Of a stretch of DNA of 51,279 nucleotides, positions 1 through 8,457 are shown piece by piece. The notes under the pieces were generated by a model. The model worked only from the letters and a program-made list of their open reading frames with translations. It did no database searches and was not told the origin of the DNA. How positions within the stretch are numbered: the first letter of the stretch is position 1; every line of letters begins with the position of its first letter. Origin of the DNA: CAZLMG01 sp964560765 (GTDB lineage: Bacteria > Bdellovibrionota_B > Oligoflexia > Oligoflexales > CAZLMG01); assembly GCA_964560765.1 (NCBI GenBank), contig CAZLMG010000029.1, positions 1 to 51,279 on the forward strand. Reading direction: 5' to 3'. The position numbers and the translations under genes were made by a program.

Positions 1-58
1 GAACACTGGTTGCAGTGGCTGCTTAGCTGACCAGTAAACAGGGACAGGCCCTAGTGTA

Positions 59-907
59 GTGGGAAATTGGGAAGTGTCCGACCTTGAGGTTGGCTTCGCC
101 CAAGCGGGGATCGTGATTCTTGACAACGGTTCACGCATGACAGGGATCCGCATTAGGGGCTGCGTTGTTCATGAAATTCACGGCGCTGGGATGTTTCAGT
201 ATCCCCACATGCATCACTCGACAGCGATCGTCCTCCGCAGCTCAGCTGACGAACCAAGTTCCTGGATGATCGACGTCGTGCTTGATGATGTAACCGTATT
301 TTCCGCTGATGCAGGTGTCAGTATCTGGGGCGCCAGGCAATTGCAGGTCACAGGATTGAAGACCCGTTATACCGGTCGAGGCGCCGGCATCGATTTATTT
401 CGAGTTTACGATGGTCTCATTAAAGACTCCAAAATCGAATATGCGGGATTGCACGGGATGTTTTGGGGAACGGCAGGGATAGGTCTCAGCCAGAGTCATG
501 AAATTATCATCGAGGATACTGAGGTTGCGCATACACAGAACCCAGCCGGTAGTCCTGATGGCGTGGGGATCGATATCGAAGGCAGCAAAAATGGTGTTGT
601 ACTCAAACGCGTTCTTTTGCATCACAATCAAGGGGCCGCAATTCTGGTTTTTCGTAACCCGGACTGGGGTCGGGACAATCAGAACATCAGCCTGTTCGAC
701 AGTCGGTTTGAGTACAATGGGTTGTCAAATCCTCTAGTCGTTCCTGCGCTGATGCGGCATTACCACAACAACCAAGCATGGTTGCAGATTTCCGGGAACC
801 ACGTTCAACTGGCCCACCCACAGCAACCTCTGAATACGGTCGATGAAACGCCGACCGAGCAATGGCCATCGTCGGCAAGCACGTGGCAGAATCAGGTTCG
901 CTACTAG
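59..907 (+). CDS. Right-handed parallel beta-helix protein, 3' portion (possibly disrupted gene)
   Basis: The 282-residue product has the repeating short-strand pattern of pectate-lyase-like beta-helix proteins, with runs such as 'GIRIRGCVVHEI', 'VTGLKTRYTGRGAGIDLF' and 'GVVLKRVLLHHNQGAAI'. Such proteins are usually exported and bind or cleave polysaccharide, but no catalytic residues can be assigned here. There is no signal peptide, and the only start is a GTG with a poor ribosome binding site. The same frame stays open upstream to the window edge except for one TAA at 35-37, and the codons before it (NTGCSGCLADQ) look plausible as coding. So this is probably the C-terminal part of a larger gene, either cut by the TAA or simply starting after it. 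The family call is fairly safe; the gene boundary is not. Confidence 0.6.
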   Translation: MGNWEVSDLEVGFAQAGIVILDNGSRMTGIRIRGCVVHEIHGAGMFQYPHMHHSTAIVLRSSADEPSSWMIDVVLDDVTVFSADAGVSIWGARQLQVTGLKTRYTGRGAGIDLFRVYDGLIKDSKIEYAGLHGMFWGTAGIGLSQSHEIIIEDTEVAHTQNPAGSPDGVGIDIEGSKNGVVLKRVLLHHNQGAAILVFRNPDWGRDNQNISLFDSRFEYNGLSNPLVVPALMRHYHNNQAWLQISGNHVQLAHPQQPLNTVDETPTEQWPSSASTWQNQVRY

Positions 908-949
908 TTCGCGTCCATGCTCTAAATGTTAGGGGCCAGCTAAAACAAA

Positions 950-978
950 TTGGCAATTTGGGGGCAAGCCACTATTCT
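950..978 (+). promoter_or_regulatory. Putative sigma70-type promoter of slyD
   Basis: TTGGCA (950-955) and TATTCT (973-978) are separated by 17 bp and lie about 40 bp upstream of the slyD start. Spacing is ideal and both hexamers are near consensus. The call rests on pattern only. Confidence 0.45.
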
Positions 979-1015
979 CTCCCCCACTTGCTTTTGTGAC
1001 CAGAAAGGATAACTG

Positions 1016-1501
1016 ATGAAAATTGCAAAACATGCTGTCGTAACAATGAATTACACTCTAAAAGACGATGAGGGTAACGTCATTGACAGCTCCCAAGGCG
1101 GCGATCCTTTAACTTACCTGCATGGCGTTGGCCAAATCATTTCTGGACTTGAGCAGTGTATGGAAGGTCGGACGATCGGCGATAAGTTTGATGTTCGCAT
1201 TGATCCCGCTGAGGGATACGGCGTCCATGATTCCGGACTTATCCGCACGGTGAACAAAGATAATTTTGATGCCGAAGGTGATCTTGCGGTTGGCATGCAA
1301 TTTCATGCGCGCTCGCCTGAAGGTGTCATGGTTTTTCGCATTACCGACATTGCCGGCGATGAAGTCACCATCGATGGCAATCACCCTTTAGCGGGTGTGC
1401 ACCTCAATTTTGACGTCACCATTGAAGCCGTACGCCATGCGACTGCTGAAGAGCTAGCTCACGGCCACGCACATGGTGAACATGGCCACTCGCACGATTA
1501 G
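1016..1501 (+). CDS. slyD: FKBP-type peptidyl-prolyl isomerase, SlyD family
   Basis: This 161-residue protein has the SlyD layout: an N-terminal FKBP half (residues 1-65, with VTMNYTLKDDEGNVIDSS and the HGVGQIISGLEQ motif), an inserted-flap chaperone domain (about 70-125), the returning FKBP strand (about 128-148), and a short His-rich metal-binding tail (HGHAHGEHGHSHD). SlyD is a cytoplasmic prolyl isomerase and chaperone that also binds Ni/Zn and assists metalloenzyme maturation. AAAGGA precedes the ATG. The His-rich tail codons overlap the start of the next gene by 29 bp, so the two are probably co-transcribed. Confidence 0.95.
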   Translation: MKIAKHAVVTMNYTLKDDEGNVIDSSQGGDPLTYLHGVGQIISGLEQCMEGRTIGDKFDVRIDPAEGYGVHDSGLIRTVNKDNFDAEGDLAVGMQFHARSPEGVMVFRITDIAGDEVTIDGNHPLAGVHLNFDVTIEAVRHATAEELAHGHAHGEHGHSHD

Positions 1502-2798
1502 TCTACTGGCATCAAAAGTTTCTGTGCCGGCCGTGGTCATGGCCGTCTTCCTGTGGCGCACGTTCTATGGACTGGGGCAAGATTTTTGGCATGAAGATGT
1601 TGTCCAAATCTACCTGCTTGGATTGAAATTTTACACGACGGGCCTTTGGCCGTACTTTGGCCCTGATGTTGTGCATACGCAGCAACAGATTGCCGGTGGC
1701 CTGCAGTCTCTGTTGATTGCGATTCCATTGTGGTTTGCTCCCTATGCGGAATCGCCCATTGTCTTTGCAAATTTTCTGTCCGTGTTTGGCATTCTGTTAT
1801 TGTCCTACTTCTTGTGGCGATCGTTTCCTGCAAGGTCGTTCTTATTTTATCTTTTTTGGCTGAGTACCTTGCCGTTGACTCTGCAGTTCTCAACGAACAC
1901 CTACAATCCATCCTACCTGTTGTTACCTGCATGCATTTTTTTCGTTGGATTTTTTGAAGCCATTCCCCATTGGCGGAGGTTACAGTGGCCGGCATGGTTG
2001 GCGGGCGCCGCGATGGGGTTTGGGATTTCGTACATCGTGCAGTTGCATCTTAGCTGGCCCATTCTGGCGCCATTTGTGATCTGGGGTCTCCTTGCTACTA
2101 ACTCGAAGCTGAAGCGAACCCAACGAGTTTTGGGGTTTGTTTTGGGTGCCATGTTGCCCGCAGCAACTTTGTTGCCGACGGTCCTTGAGTACGGGCTATC
2201 GGTGATTTGGGCGCCTGGTTCGGCAAACTCTTCCTGGAATTGGACTGGCATTGTGCAGATGCCCACGACTCTGCTGCGTTTTTTAAGCATGTCCACCTAT
2301 GACTTTATGGGGTTTAACCTCAGTGCGAGTATAAAAGACCGTCAGTCCTTGATTCTGTCCCAGTGGCCCCTTGCCATTTGTGCGACCGTCATGACCCTTG
2401 GGCTGATTTGGCAGATTGGGCTGCAATTGATGGCTTTACTGCGAGGAACGAAATGGCGAGGTCCTTCCTTGTCGGAATCGCAGCTACTTTTGGCTTCGCT
2501 GCTCTGGGTGGCACTATTGTTTTGCTTTACCAGCCGTCCGGCTGCGACGCGCAATTTTTATCTTTTGTTTCCTGTTCTGGCGTATGTCATGGCTGCGTTG
2601 ACTGCCAAGCTTCAACCCAAGACGTGGGGATGGCGAGCGATGGTTATCTTGGCTGTGTCGAGCCTGATCTTCCACTCGTATGTATCCCTCCTGCTCTGGC
2701 AAGATATCTCTTTGTATCGAGATCGAGGACGAGTGCAGCAGGCCATTGATGCACGCGATTTTCGCCTGTTGGGTGAGCGTCGACCGGGGATCTATTAA
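1473..2798 (+). CDS. Polytopic membrane protein, GT-C glycosyltransferase-like (ArnT/PMT type)
   Basis: The 441-residue protein has about ten hydrophobic spans and a first extracytoplasmic loop carrying an acidic 'WHEDVVQIYLLG' motif. This resembles the Asp/Glu loop of GT-C enzymes that transfer sugars from polyprenyl-phosphate donors. No sequence feature fixes the donor or acceptor. The start overlaps slyD by 29 bp; an in-frame ATG at 1482 is an alternative. The next gene starts 3 bp after its stop and encodes an LtaS/MdoB-type phosphotransferase, so both may decorate a cell-surface glycan. The membrane topology is clear; the GT-C assignment is moderate. Confidence 0.65.
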   Translation: MVNMATRTISLLASKVSVPAVVMAVFLWRTFYGLGQDFWHEDVVQIYLLGLKFYTTGLWPYFGPDVVHTQQQIAGGLQSLLIAIPLWFAPYAESPIVFANFLSVFGILLLSYFLWRSFPARSFLFYLFWLSTLPLTLQFSTNTYNPSYLLLPACIFFVGFFEAIPHWRRLQWPAWLAGAAMGFGISYIVQLHLSWPILAPFVIWGLLATNSKLKRTQRVLGFVLGAMLPAATLLPTVLEYGLSVIWAPGSANSSWNWTGIVQMPTTLLRFLSMSTYDFMGFNLSASIKDRQSLILSQWPLAICATVMTLGLIWQIGLQLMALLRGTKWRGPSLSESQLLLASLLWVALLFCFTSRPAATRNFYLLFPVLAYVMAALTAKLQPKTWGWRAMVILAVSSLIFHSYVSLLLWQDISLYRDRGRVQQAIDARDFRLLGERRPGIY

Positions 2799-2801
2799 GA
2801 G

Positions 2802-4868
2802 ATGAATCAGCCAATTCTGAGCAACATGCGCAACGCGCCCGGCTGGCATGCTCTCTTGGCTATCGGCGCGACCTCGGTAGGTTGGGTACTTCTGCTCCGC
2901 TTATTGGCGGCGGCGCTGTTTGTTGACCCATTGCCTCTGGCTGCAACCATGCGCATGCTAGGATATGTCGCCTTGCAAGAACTGCAGATTCTTGCGCAAA
3001 TCCTGACTTTTATTTTTCTGGCGTTCGGTTTGATGAAACTCAGGCGGAATCGTTCAGGCAAGTATTCAGATCGTCCATCTCCCGCATGGGCCATTGTCTT
3101 GGCGAGCCTATTGAGTCTGGCCTGTATTCTGAATTTGACTGACTTTGCCTATTACTGTTGGAGCCAGCACAAGATCGATCTCGTGTTTCTGCATAACCTG
3201 GGATGGAGCTCGACGTTGCATCTGCTGCGAACTGCGCAGGCGTTGTATGCGCCACCGCTTGTTTGGCTCTCGATCACTATATTTGTTTCGATTCCGATTG
3301 TGCTGTTCATGTGGTTTCGTCGACAATCTGCAGCGCTGATAGTTGGCATGTCCAGTATACTGCAGACTTGGAAGTGGTTCCCCAGCGCCCTAGTTATCCT
3401 CGCGCCCTCTCTGATCATCGCTGCCATGGGCCCGACTCAGGCCAGTGCACGACGCTCCATACGAGGCGATTCTCTCGCATTGCAACAACTGGGTGAGCAC
3501 CCTGCATTTTCCCTGTGGGAGCAGGCAATCCGGCGCCTTGCAGTCGCGGAGCAGCTGCTCTCGACGTCAGCTTTGCGCGAGGAGATGGCTTTCTTGAAGG
3601 ATTATTTTCAGGATCGCGAGGCGCATCGCTATGTCGAGGACTTAGCGGACAGCCTGCCTTTCGTGCGCAAGTCCATGTCGCCGTGCCAGAGTGCAGGCGA
3701 TTGTCCTCGAGTCTTTCGTAGCCAAGAGAGGCCGCTCAATGTTGTGCTCATTATTGTTGAATCTTTTGCCGCGTCAGCGTTAGCCAAGTACCCCGATTAC
3801 TTTCCTAACATGCAGGCGCTGCGAAAAGAGGGTGTGTACTTTGACAAGTTCTTTGCCAACACCTTTCAAACCGCCAATGGCTTGGTAGCGATTCTTTGCT
3901 CGGCCTATCCCAATCATGGAGAGCGATTTACCAGGACGGGTTTAGCGAATCCGTTGTTATGTATGTCGGACATTCTGCATGAACGGGGTTACCACACAGC
4001 ATTTTTAACGGGCTCGTCATTGGTTTACGATGACATGAAAGAGTTTGTACACCGGCATGGTTTTGATGAGGTGTTTAGCTGGGAAAGCGACCCCGAGAGT
4101 GAGATGGCAGGGTCTTGGGGATTGCATGACTCGCGTTTGTTTTCGGAGATGGTGCAACGGGCGAGAAGGGCGCCCGAAGGTAAGCCCTTTTTCCTGACGG
4201 CTCTGACAATTAGCACCCATCCACCATTTGAAATTGCTCGTCAGCACAAAGTTGATGGACTCGAGCATCTTACCATAGCTACGAAGCAACGGGACTACTT
4301 GCAGGCGCTCAATTACTTTGACCAAGAGTTAGGGCGCTTTGTGGCGGAGATGCGCGAGTTGCCCAGTTTTGACGATACCGTGTTTGTGGTTACCGGCGAT
4401 CACGCGATCGATTGGGAAAATAATGCCCTCGATCTTTTTCATGCCCCGATCCGTAAGGACACCATGTGGCTTCCACTCTTGATGTTTGGCAAGCCGTTGC
4501 AGAATCCGGGTCGAGTCGAATCGATCGTCGGAAGCCAAGTAGATATTGCGCCGACTTTATTGACGCAGCTTGGCATCAACACCATCAATAGCTTTTGGGG
4601 AAATCACCTGTTTGATCCGAGCTATTCTGGGTACGCCTTGTACTTCAATCATTATCAGAACAACTTTTTGGGAATGATTGAGAGTGACCGCCTACATCGC
4701 TTTGAGTTGCCGGTATTTGTGCGCACGGAACACCTCGACAATGGGGAGATCGTCAGTTTGGATGAAGATCTGAATCGCCGGCGCTTCGTGAACGCGACGT
4801 TCCGCGTCTACAACAATCTCTTGTTTCGATACAAAGTCTGGGACCCTGCCCTTGTCACTCGCGAATAA
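2802..4868 (+). CDS. LTA synthase/MdoB family sulfatase-fold phosphotransferase
   Basis: The 688-residue protein has five N-terminal membrane spans (to about residue 215), then a linker, then an alkaline-phosphatase/sulfatase-fold domain from about residue 312. Visible elements are the strand-metal motif VVLIIVESF (about 313-321), the nucleophile loop TFQTANGL (Thr near 356) and the metal-binding GDHA near 532. Enzymes of this family (LtaS, OpgB, EptA relatives) transfer phosphoglycerol or phosphoethanolamine groups outside the inner membrane. The donor and acceptor cannot be told from sequence. It is tightly coupled to the upstream membrane glycosyltransferase-like gene and converges on the U32 gene with only 13 bp between stops. 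Confidence 0.85.
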   Translation: MNQPILSNMRNAPGWHALLAIGATSVGWVLLLRLLAAALFVDPLPLAATMRMLGYVALQELQILAQILTFIFLAFGLMKLRRNRSGKYSDRPSPAWAIVLASLLSLACILNLTDFAYYCWSQHKIDLVFLHNLGWSSTLHLLRTAQALYAPPLVWLSITIFVSIPIVLFMWFRRQSAALIVGMSSILQTWKWFPSALVILAPSLIIAAMGPTQASARRSIRGDSLALQQLGEHPAFSLWEQAIRRLAVAEQLLSTSALREEMAFLKDYFQDREAHRYVEDLADSLPFVRKSMSPCQSAGDCPRVFRSQERPLNVVLIIVESFAASALAKYPDYFPNMQALRKEGVYFDKFFANTFQTANGLVAILCSAYPNHGERFTRTGLANPLLCMSDILHERGYHTAFLTGSSLVYDDMKEFVHRHGFDEVFSWESDPESEMAGSWGLHDSRLFSEMVQRARRAPEGKPFFLTALTISTHPPFEIARQHKVDGLEHLTIATKQRDYLQALNYFDQELGRFVAEMRELPSFDDTVFVVTGDHAIDWENNALDLFHAPIRKDTMWLPLLMFGKPLQNPGRVESIVGSQVDIAPTLLTQLGINTINSFWGNHLFDPSYSGYALYFNHYQNNFLGMIESDRLHRFELPVFVRTEHLDNGEIVSLDEDLNRRRFVNATFRVYNNLLFRYKVWDPALVTRE

Positions 4869-4881
4869 ACAAGGCTTCCAG

Positions 4882-7515
4882 CTAAAGCAATACCTGCGAA
4901 AAATTGGCATCGTGCGTGCCAACGATACCTGTGCCAGCCGCTGCTGCATGAATGATTCGAGCCATCTCCTCATCGGCGTATGAGCGGGTAAGAAAGTCAA
5001 CGCGGAAGGCGCTGACTCCCATTTCCTGAAGCTGCTGGCGATGCTGGCTGATGCTGTAGGCCTTTTCACCATAGACAATAGATTTACAGCTCTCGTGCGC
5101 AACGTGAAACACATCGCCCTGACGATTCCTGATGGTGAGGCTTCGATATCCGCAAACTTTAGCGGTTGGGCAGCCATCATGGAGCGCCGTTAACGAGCAG
5201 GCTTCGGCAATAAATAAGGGCGTGTCCTTATATAAGATCGCTTGCGGCTGCAGGCCCGTGCGCAGAATTTGCGGGACGTGCTCTGCTAGATTGTAACAGT
5301 CGTCTTCTACGGAAAGGGTGACTCGCCGAATCCCTTGTTCGGCGAGCGATTGGGCTGCCAGAGAATTCAATGTGTATAAGGTGAAATCTGCTGCCAGATC
5401 GCAATGGTCAGGATCAATCCCAGCTTGTCGTAAAATATCGAACCCAGAGAGATTGCCGATCTCATAATGGCGCAGACCCCGCTGTTCCGCTTGCTGCAGC
5501 CAGGTATTTAAAAGGGGTTTGTCCCACTCCCTGATCACCATCGGTATGGCCAACCGGGCGACGAGTCCACGCGACTGTAATGCTAAAAGGCTATCTAAAA
5601 AATCGGGCGCCGCCGAAGCCAGAAAGGCTCGCTTTGCCTCGAAGATTACTTCGTGGATCGGGGGCAAACTCGCCAAGTTGTCGCTAAGCCACTGCAAGTT
5701 TTCGATGCGATCCAGTTTGATGGCCATCGAAGCAGTGGCGATGACACCGCGAACTGCGGGTGATGGGCTCTCGGGCAACGCCGCCAGAGCCCGTGCAATT
5801 CGAGCAGGCAAAACTGTGTCAAAAGTGGAACTGATCTTGGATGCCAATAGGGACTTGAGTTGCTTAACTCCCGAACGCGGCACGAACCATTGATCCGGAC
5901 CGATGATCTCCAGTTTCTCAGCTTCAAATCCCTGATCGCCGAAAATGCTCAGCGTCTGGCGCAAATCAGCGTGAAGCTGTGGCTGACGGGCTTCGACCTT
6001 GGAGAATTCCTCTCGCACAGCAATGGACGCACCCAGGTGGCGAGCTGTTACCGTGATAGAGATAGTGTCAGGCAACTCCTCGACAACAATATCTAGATCC
6101 AGGGGGCGTAGGGGGCGCAGCCGAACATCGCTGGGCGCTGTGGCCAACTTTTCAACTCGGCGCTTGAGGTCTGCTGATCGAACTTTAAATACCTTATCAC
6201 CAACCCGTGGCATTCTGGCGCCGTCTGGCACCGGAATAGTGACCTCGGTGCCCGGTCCGGCGACTGCCGTTCGCTTTCGGTCGATGCTGAAATCGCGTAG
6301 CGAAAACTGAACCAGTTCGTTGTCATAGCGTTGATTCAAGGCGCTGATGTCCGAGCTAACTTCTGTGCCATCTTGCGGTAGAGCATGAAAAGCTTTGTCG
6401 GAACGTACAATCTTTAGTCCATCAAAGCGTTCAAGGGATATCTGGGTGGTAAAGCTTATGCTGTCGTTCATGACGCGGCTAATGATGCCCGCTTCCAGGC
6501 CCAAGTGCGTGGGATTATCAAGGTCGATCACATTCTCACGATAGCGATTGGCGATAAACAGAGATGTGTGTCGCCGATGGAATGAGAGGGCCAAATCCTG
6601 ATTGTTTAAGGCGGCTGAGTATTTTGTATAGAGTTGTTTGGCTTCGTCCGGCGCGCTGACTCGCAAAGTATTGCGGCCAAAAATCTCGTCCAAGCGATGC
6701 CGATAGAGTTGGACAACGCTCGAAACGTACTGGGCATCTTTTTTACGACCTTCAATTTTGAGGCAATCGACACCAGCGGCAACCAGTTGATGTAGCTCGC
6801 CACTGGTATCTAAATCGCGCATCGAGAATAGAAAGCCATGACCAGGCTCACTCGTGATTTCGTACGGCTGTCGGCATGTGTAGGCGCATTCCCCGCGGTT
6901 CCCGCTGCGCGCATCATTTGCTCCAGAGAAAAAACACAAACCGCTGTAACTGTAGCAAAGGCTGCCGTGACAGAAGACTTCGAGCTCCATGATTTCGATG
7001 GGAATGGCAGCGCGGATACGCTTCATTTCGATGGCGGTTAGTTCGCGGGCGAGTACGGTACGGCGAATCCCAAGGCGGGCTGCGGCCATCACGCCCTCGG
7101 CATTGTGAATGGCCATCTGAGTCGAAGCGTGAACGCGCAATTCCGGGAAGTGCTGCCGTGCCAACCGCACCACTGCTAGATCTTGCACAATAATGGCGTC
7201 AACCCCAGCATCCGCCAAGAATCCAAGCTCGCGAATGATTGCAGGCAGCTCGGACTCTTTTAAAAGTATGTTGACGGTAACGAGAACCTGCATGCCGAAG
7301 CGGCGAGCGATCGGGAGTAACTCCAGAAGATCTTCATGGGTGAAGTTTTGTGCTCGGGCTCGGGCGTTGAAGTCCTTCAAGCCAAGGTAAACAGCATCGG
7401 CGCCGCTATTTAACGCCGCAAAGAATTGTTCGCGGCCGCCTGCGGGAGCAAGGATGTGCGGTACCGTTGCTGGCAACACCGCGCTTGCATTGGAAATTTT
7501 TGCCTGGTCGAGCAC
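4882..7515 (-). CDS. U32 family 'peptidase', double-domain (RlhA-like)
   Basis: The 877-residue product begins with a TIM-barrel-type U32 domain (ILAPAGGREQFFAALNSGADAVYLG) and contains the U32 signature EVFCHGSLCYSYSGLC, followed by NRGECAYTCR. A central region matches the DUF3656-type insert of the family. A second U32-like half has the Cys pattern 'C..H.GC....C' near the C terminus. E. coli RlhA, of this family, is needed with prephenate for hydroxylation of 23S rRNA C2501, while other members are annotated as collagenase-like proteases. The paired Cys clusters suggest an Fe-S protein rather than a simple protease. The start is GTG with GGAAGG upstream. It is monocistronic as far as can be seen. 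Confidence 0.85.
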   Translation of the reverse strand: MLDQAKISNASAVLPATVPHILAPAGGREQFFAALNSGADAVYLGLKDFNARARAQNFTHEDLLELLPIARRFGMQVLVTVNILLKESELPAIIRELGFLADAGVDAIIVQDLAVVRLARQHFPELRVHASTQMAIHNAEGVMAAARLGIRRTVLARELTAIEMKRIRAAIPIEIMELEVFCHGSLCYSYSGLCFFSGANDARSGNRGECAYTCRQPYEITSEPGHGFLFSMRDLDTSGELHQLVAAGVDCLKIEGRKKDAQYVSSVVQLYRHRLDEIFGRNTLRVSAPDEAKQLYTKYSAALNNQDLALSFHRRHTSLFIANRYRENVIDLDNPTHLGLEAGIISRVMNDSISFTTQISLERFDGLKIVRSDKAFHALPQDGTEVSSDISALNQRYDNELVQFSLRDFSIDRKRTAVAGPGTEVTIPVPDGARMPRVGDKVFKVRSADLKRRVEKLATAPSDVRLRPLRPLDLDIVVEELPDTISITVTARHLGASIAVREEFSKVEARQPQLHADLRQTLSIFGDQGFEAEKLEIIGPDQWFVPRSGVKQLKSLLASKISSTFDTVLPARIARALAALPESPSPAVRGVIATASMAIKLDRIENLQWLSDNLASLPPIHEVIFEAKRAFLASAAPDFLDSLLALQSRGLVARLAIPMVIREWDKPLLNTWLQQAEQRGLRHYEIGNLSGFDILRQAGIDPDHCDLAADFTLYTLNSLAAQSLAEQGIRRVTLSVEDDCYNLAEHVPQILRTGLQPQAILYKDTPLFIAEACSLTALHDGCPTAKVCGYRSLTIRNRQGDVFHVAHESCKSIVYGEKAYSISQHRQQLQEMGVSAFRVDFLTRSYADEEMARIIHAAAAGTGIVGTHDANFSQVLL

Positions 7516-7714
7516 TTCGGGCCTTCCATGTCAGGTGACGGGGCTTCTTAATCGTAATGGCGGGGAAATTCAAAGCTATTCGACGGGGTAGCGCTCGGAG
7601 AGCAGTCCTATAGCCGAGGGTCCGCTTCACATGCTAAACTCACAAAATATTAGAGCTTTATCCTTTGAGTCTCGGGCGTGGGATGGGCTGCGCCTCGTTG
7701 TCAGGAGTAGCGGT

Positions 7715-8419
7715 ATGCGGATGAGTCGGATTTTGCTGGTTACTTGTTCTTTGATGGCGGCAGGTTGCGTCGCGAATCGTTTTGGCAGCGGTGCCGGCAA
7801 GAAGCAGGGACCGTCCAACACCGAGCGGGCCGGTAATACAGCTACGGGTTGCACTTACACGATTGGTTATTGGAAAAACCATCAGGAGCACGTCACCCAA
7901 CATCTCCCCCAATCCTTGGGAACGGATGCTGGCGCCAACACATTAGAAGTTCCGACGTTTATGGTGGCAAAACACGTTCTTGATCAAGATTACTTTGGCG
8001 ATGCCAGTAATGGTATTACCAAATTGTACGCGCAATTGCTGGCGGCGAAGCTGAATGTCGCCAATGGTGCGGCTGCGGCCAGCATGCTGTCAACAATCAA
8101 CAATGCGGACGCTTTTCTGGGGGCCCATGGCATTGGCGACTGGGACGGACTATCCCAGCAGGACCGCGATATGGTCTTGGGTTGGAAGGACGCACTGGAT
8201 GCTTATAATAACGGCCAGGCCGGTCCCGCTCATTGTGCAGGTGGCACTGGCGACGGGGGCAATCCCAAGGGCGACGAATCGGATAGTCCAGAGCCGACAC
8301 CTATTCCGGATGAGTCTCCGGACGTCTTGCCTGATGATTTGGATGATGTCATCGAAGACGAAAGCCCGGCCCAGCAGCCGAACCAACAGCCTGATCAGTC
8401 TCCGAAGTCATCAAAGTAA
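7715..8419 (+). CDS. Lipoprotein with Tyr-Trp-Lys-Asn-His motif and acidic Pro-rich tail
   Basis: The chosen ATG has CAGGAG upstream and gives a 234-residue protein with a clear lipobox, LMAAGC (Cys18). The frame is open further upstream but adds only an implausible hydrophilic leader. The mature part begins with a low-complexity linker, then CTYTIGYWKNH, a motif I recognise from secreted proteins of several bacterial phyla but to which I can attach no function. The last 60 residues are rich in Pro, Asp, Glu, Ser and Gln and look disordered. It is a probable outer-membrane lipoprotein of unknown role, and it converges on the GCS2 gene. Confidence 0.75.
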   Translation: MRMSRILLVTCSLMAAGCVANRFGSGAGKKQGPSNTERAGNTATGCTYTIGYWKNHQEHVTQHLPQSLGTDAGANTLEVPTFMVAKHVLDQDYFGDASNGITKLYAQLLAAKLNVANGAAAASMLSTINNADAFLGAHGIGDWDGLSQQDRDMVLGWKDALDAYNNGQAGPAHCAGGTGDGGNPKGDESDSPEPTPIPDESPDVLPDDLDDVIEDESPAQQPNQQPDQSPKSSK

Positions 8420-8434
8420 TGGAATGAGGGGAAA

Positions 8435-8453
8435 GTCGGCGCTCGGCGCCGAC
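8435..8453. terminator. Hairpin between convergent genes
   Basis: A perfect 8-bp stem (GTCGGCGC / GCGCCGAC, loop TCG) lies 5 bp beyond the stop of the minus-strand GCS2 gene and 16 bp beyond the lipoprotein stop. On the minus strand it is followed by TTTCCCC, a weak U-tract; on the plus strand there is no T run. It may terminate the C39-RimK-GCS2 operon. Confidence 0.5.
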
Positions 8454-8457
8454 CCAC

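Noticed and set aside
4692..5180. Minus-strand 162-codon frame over the sulfatase and U32 3' ends
   Set aside because: It overlaps two well-supported genes, has no ribosome binding site and its product matches no family pattern.
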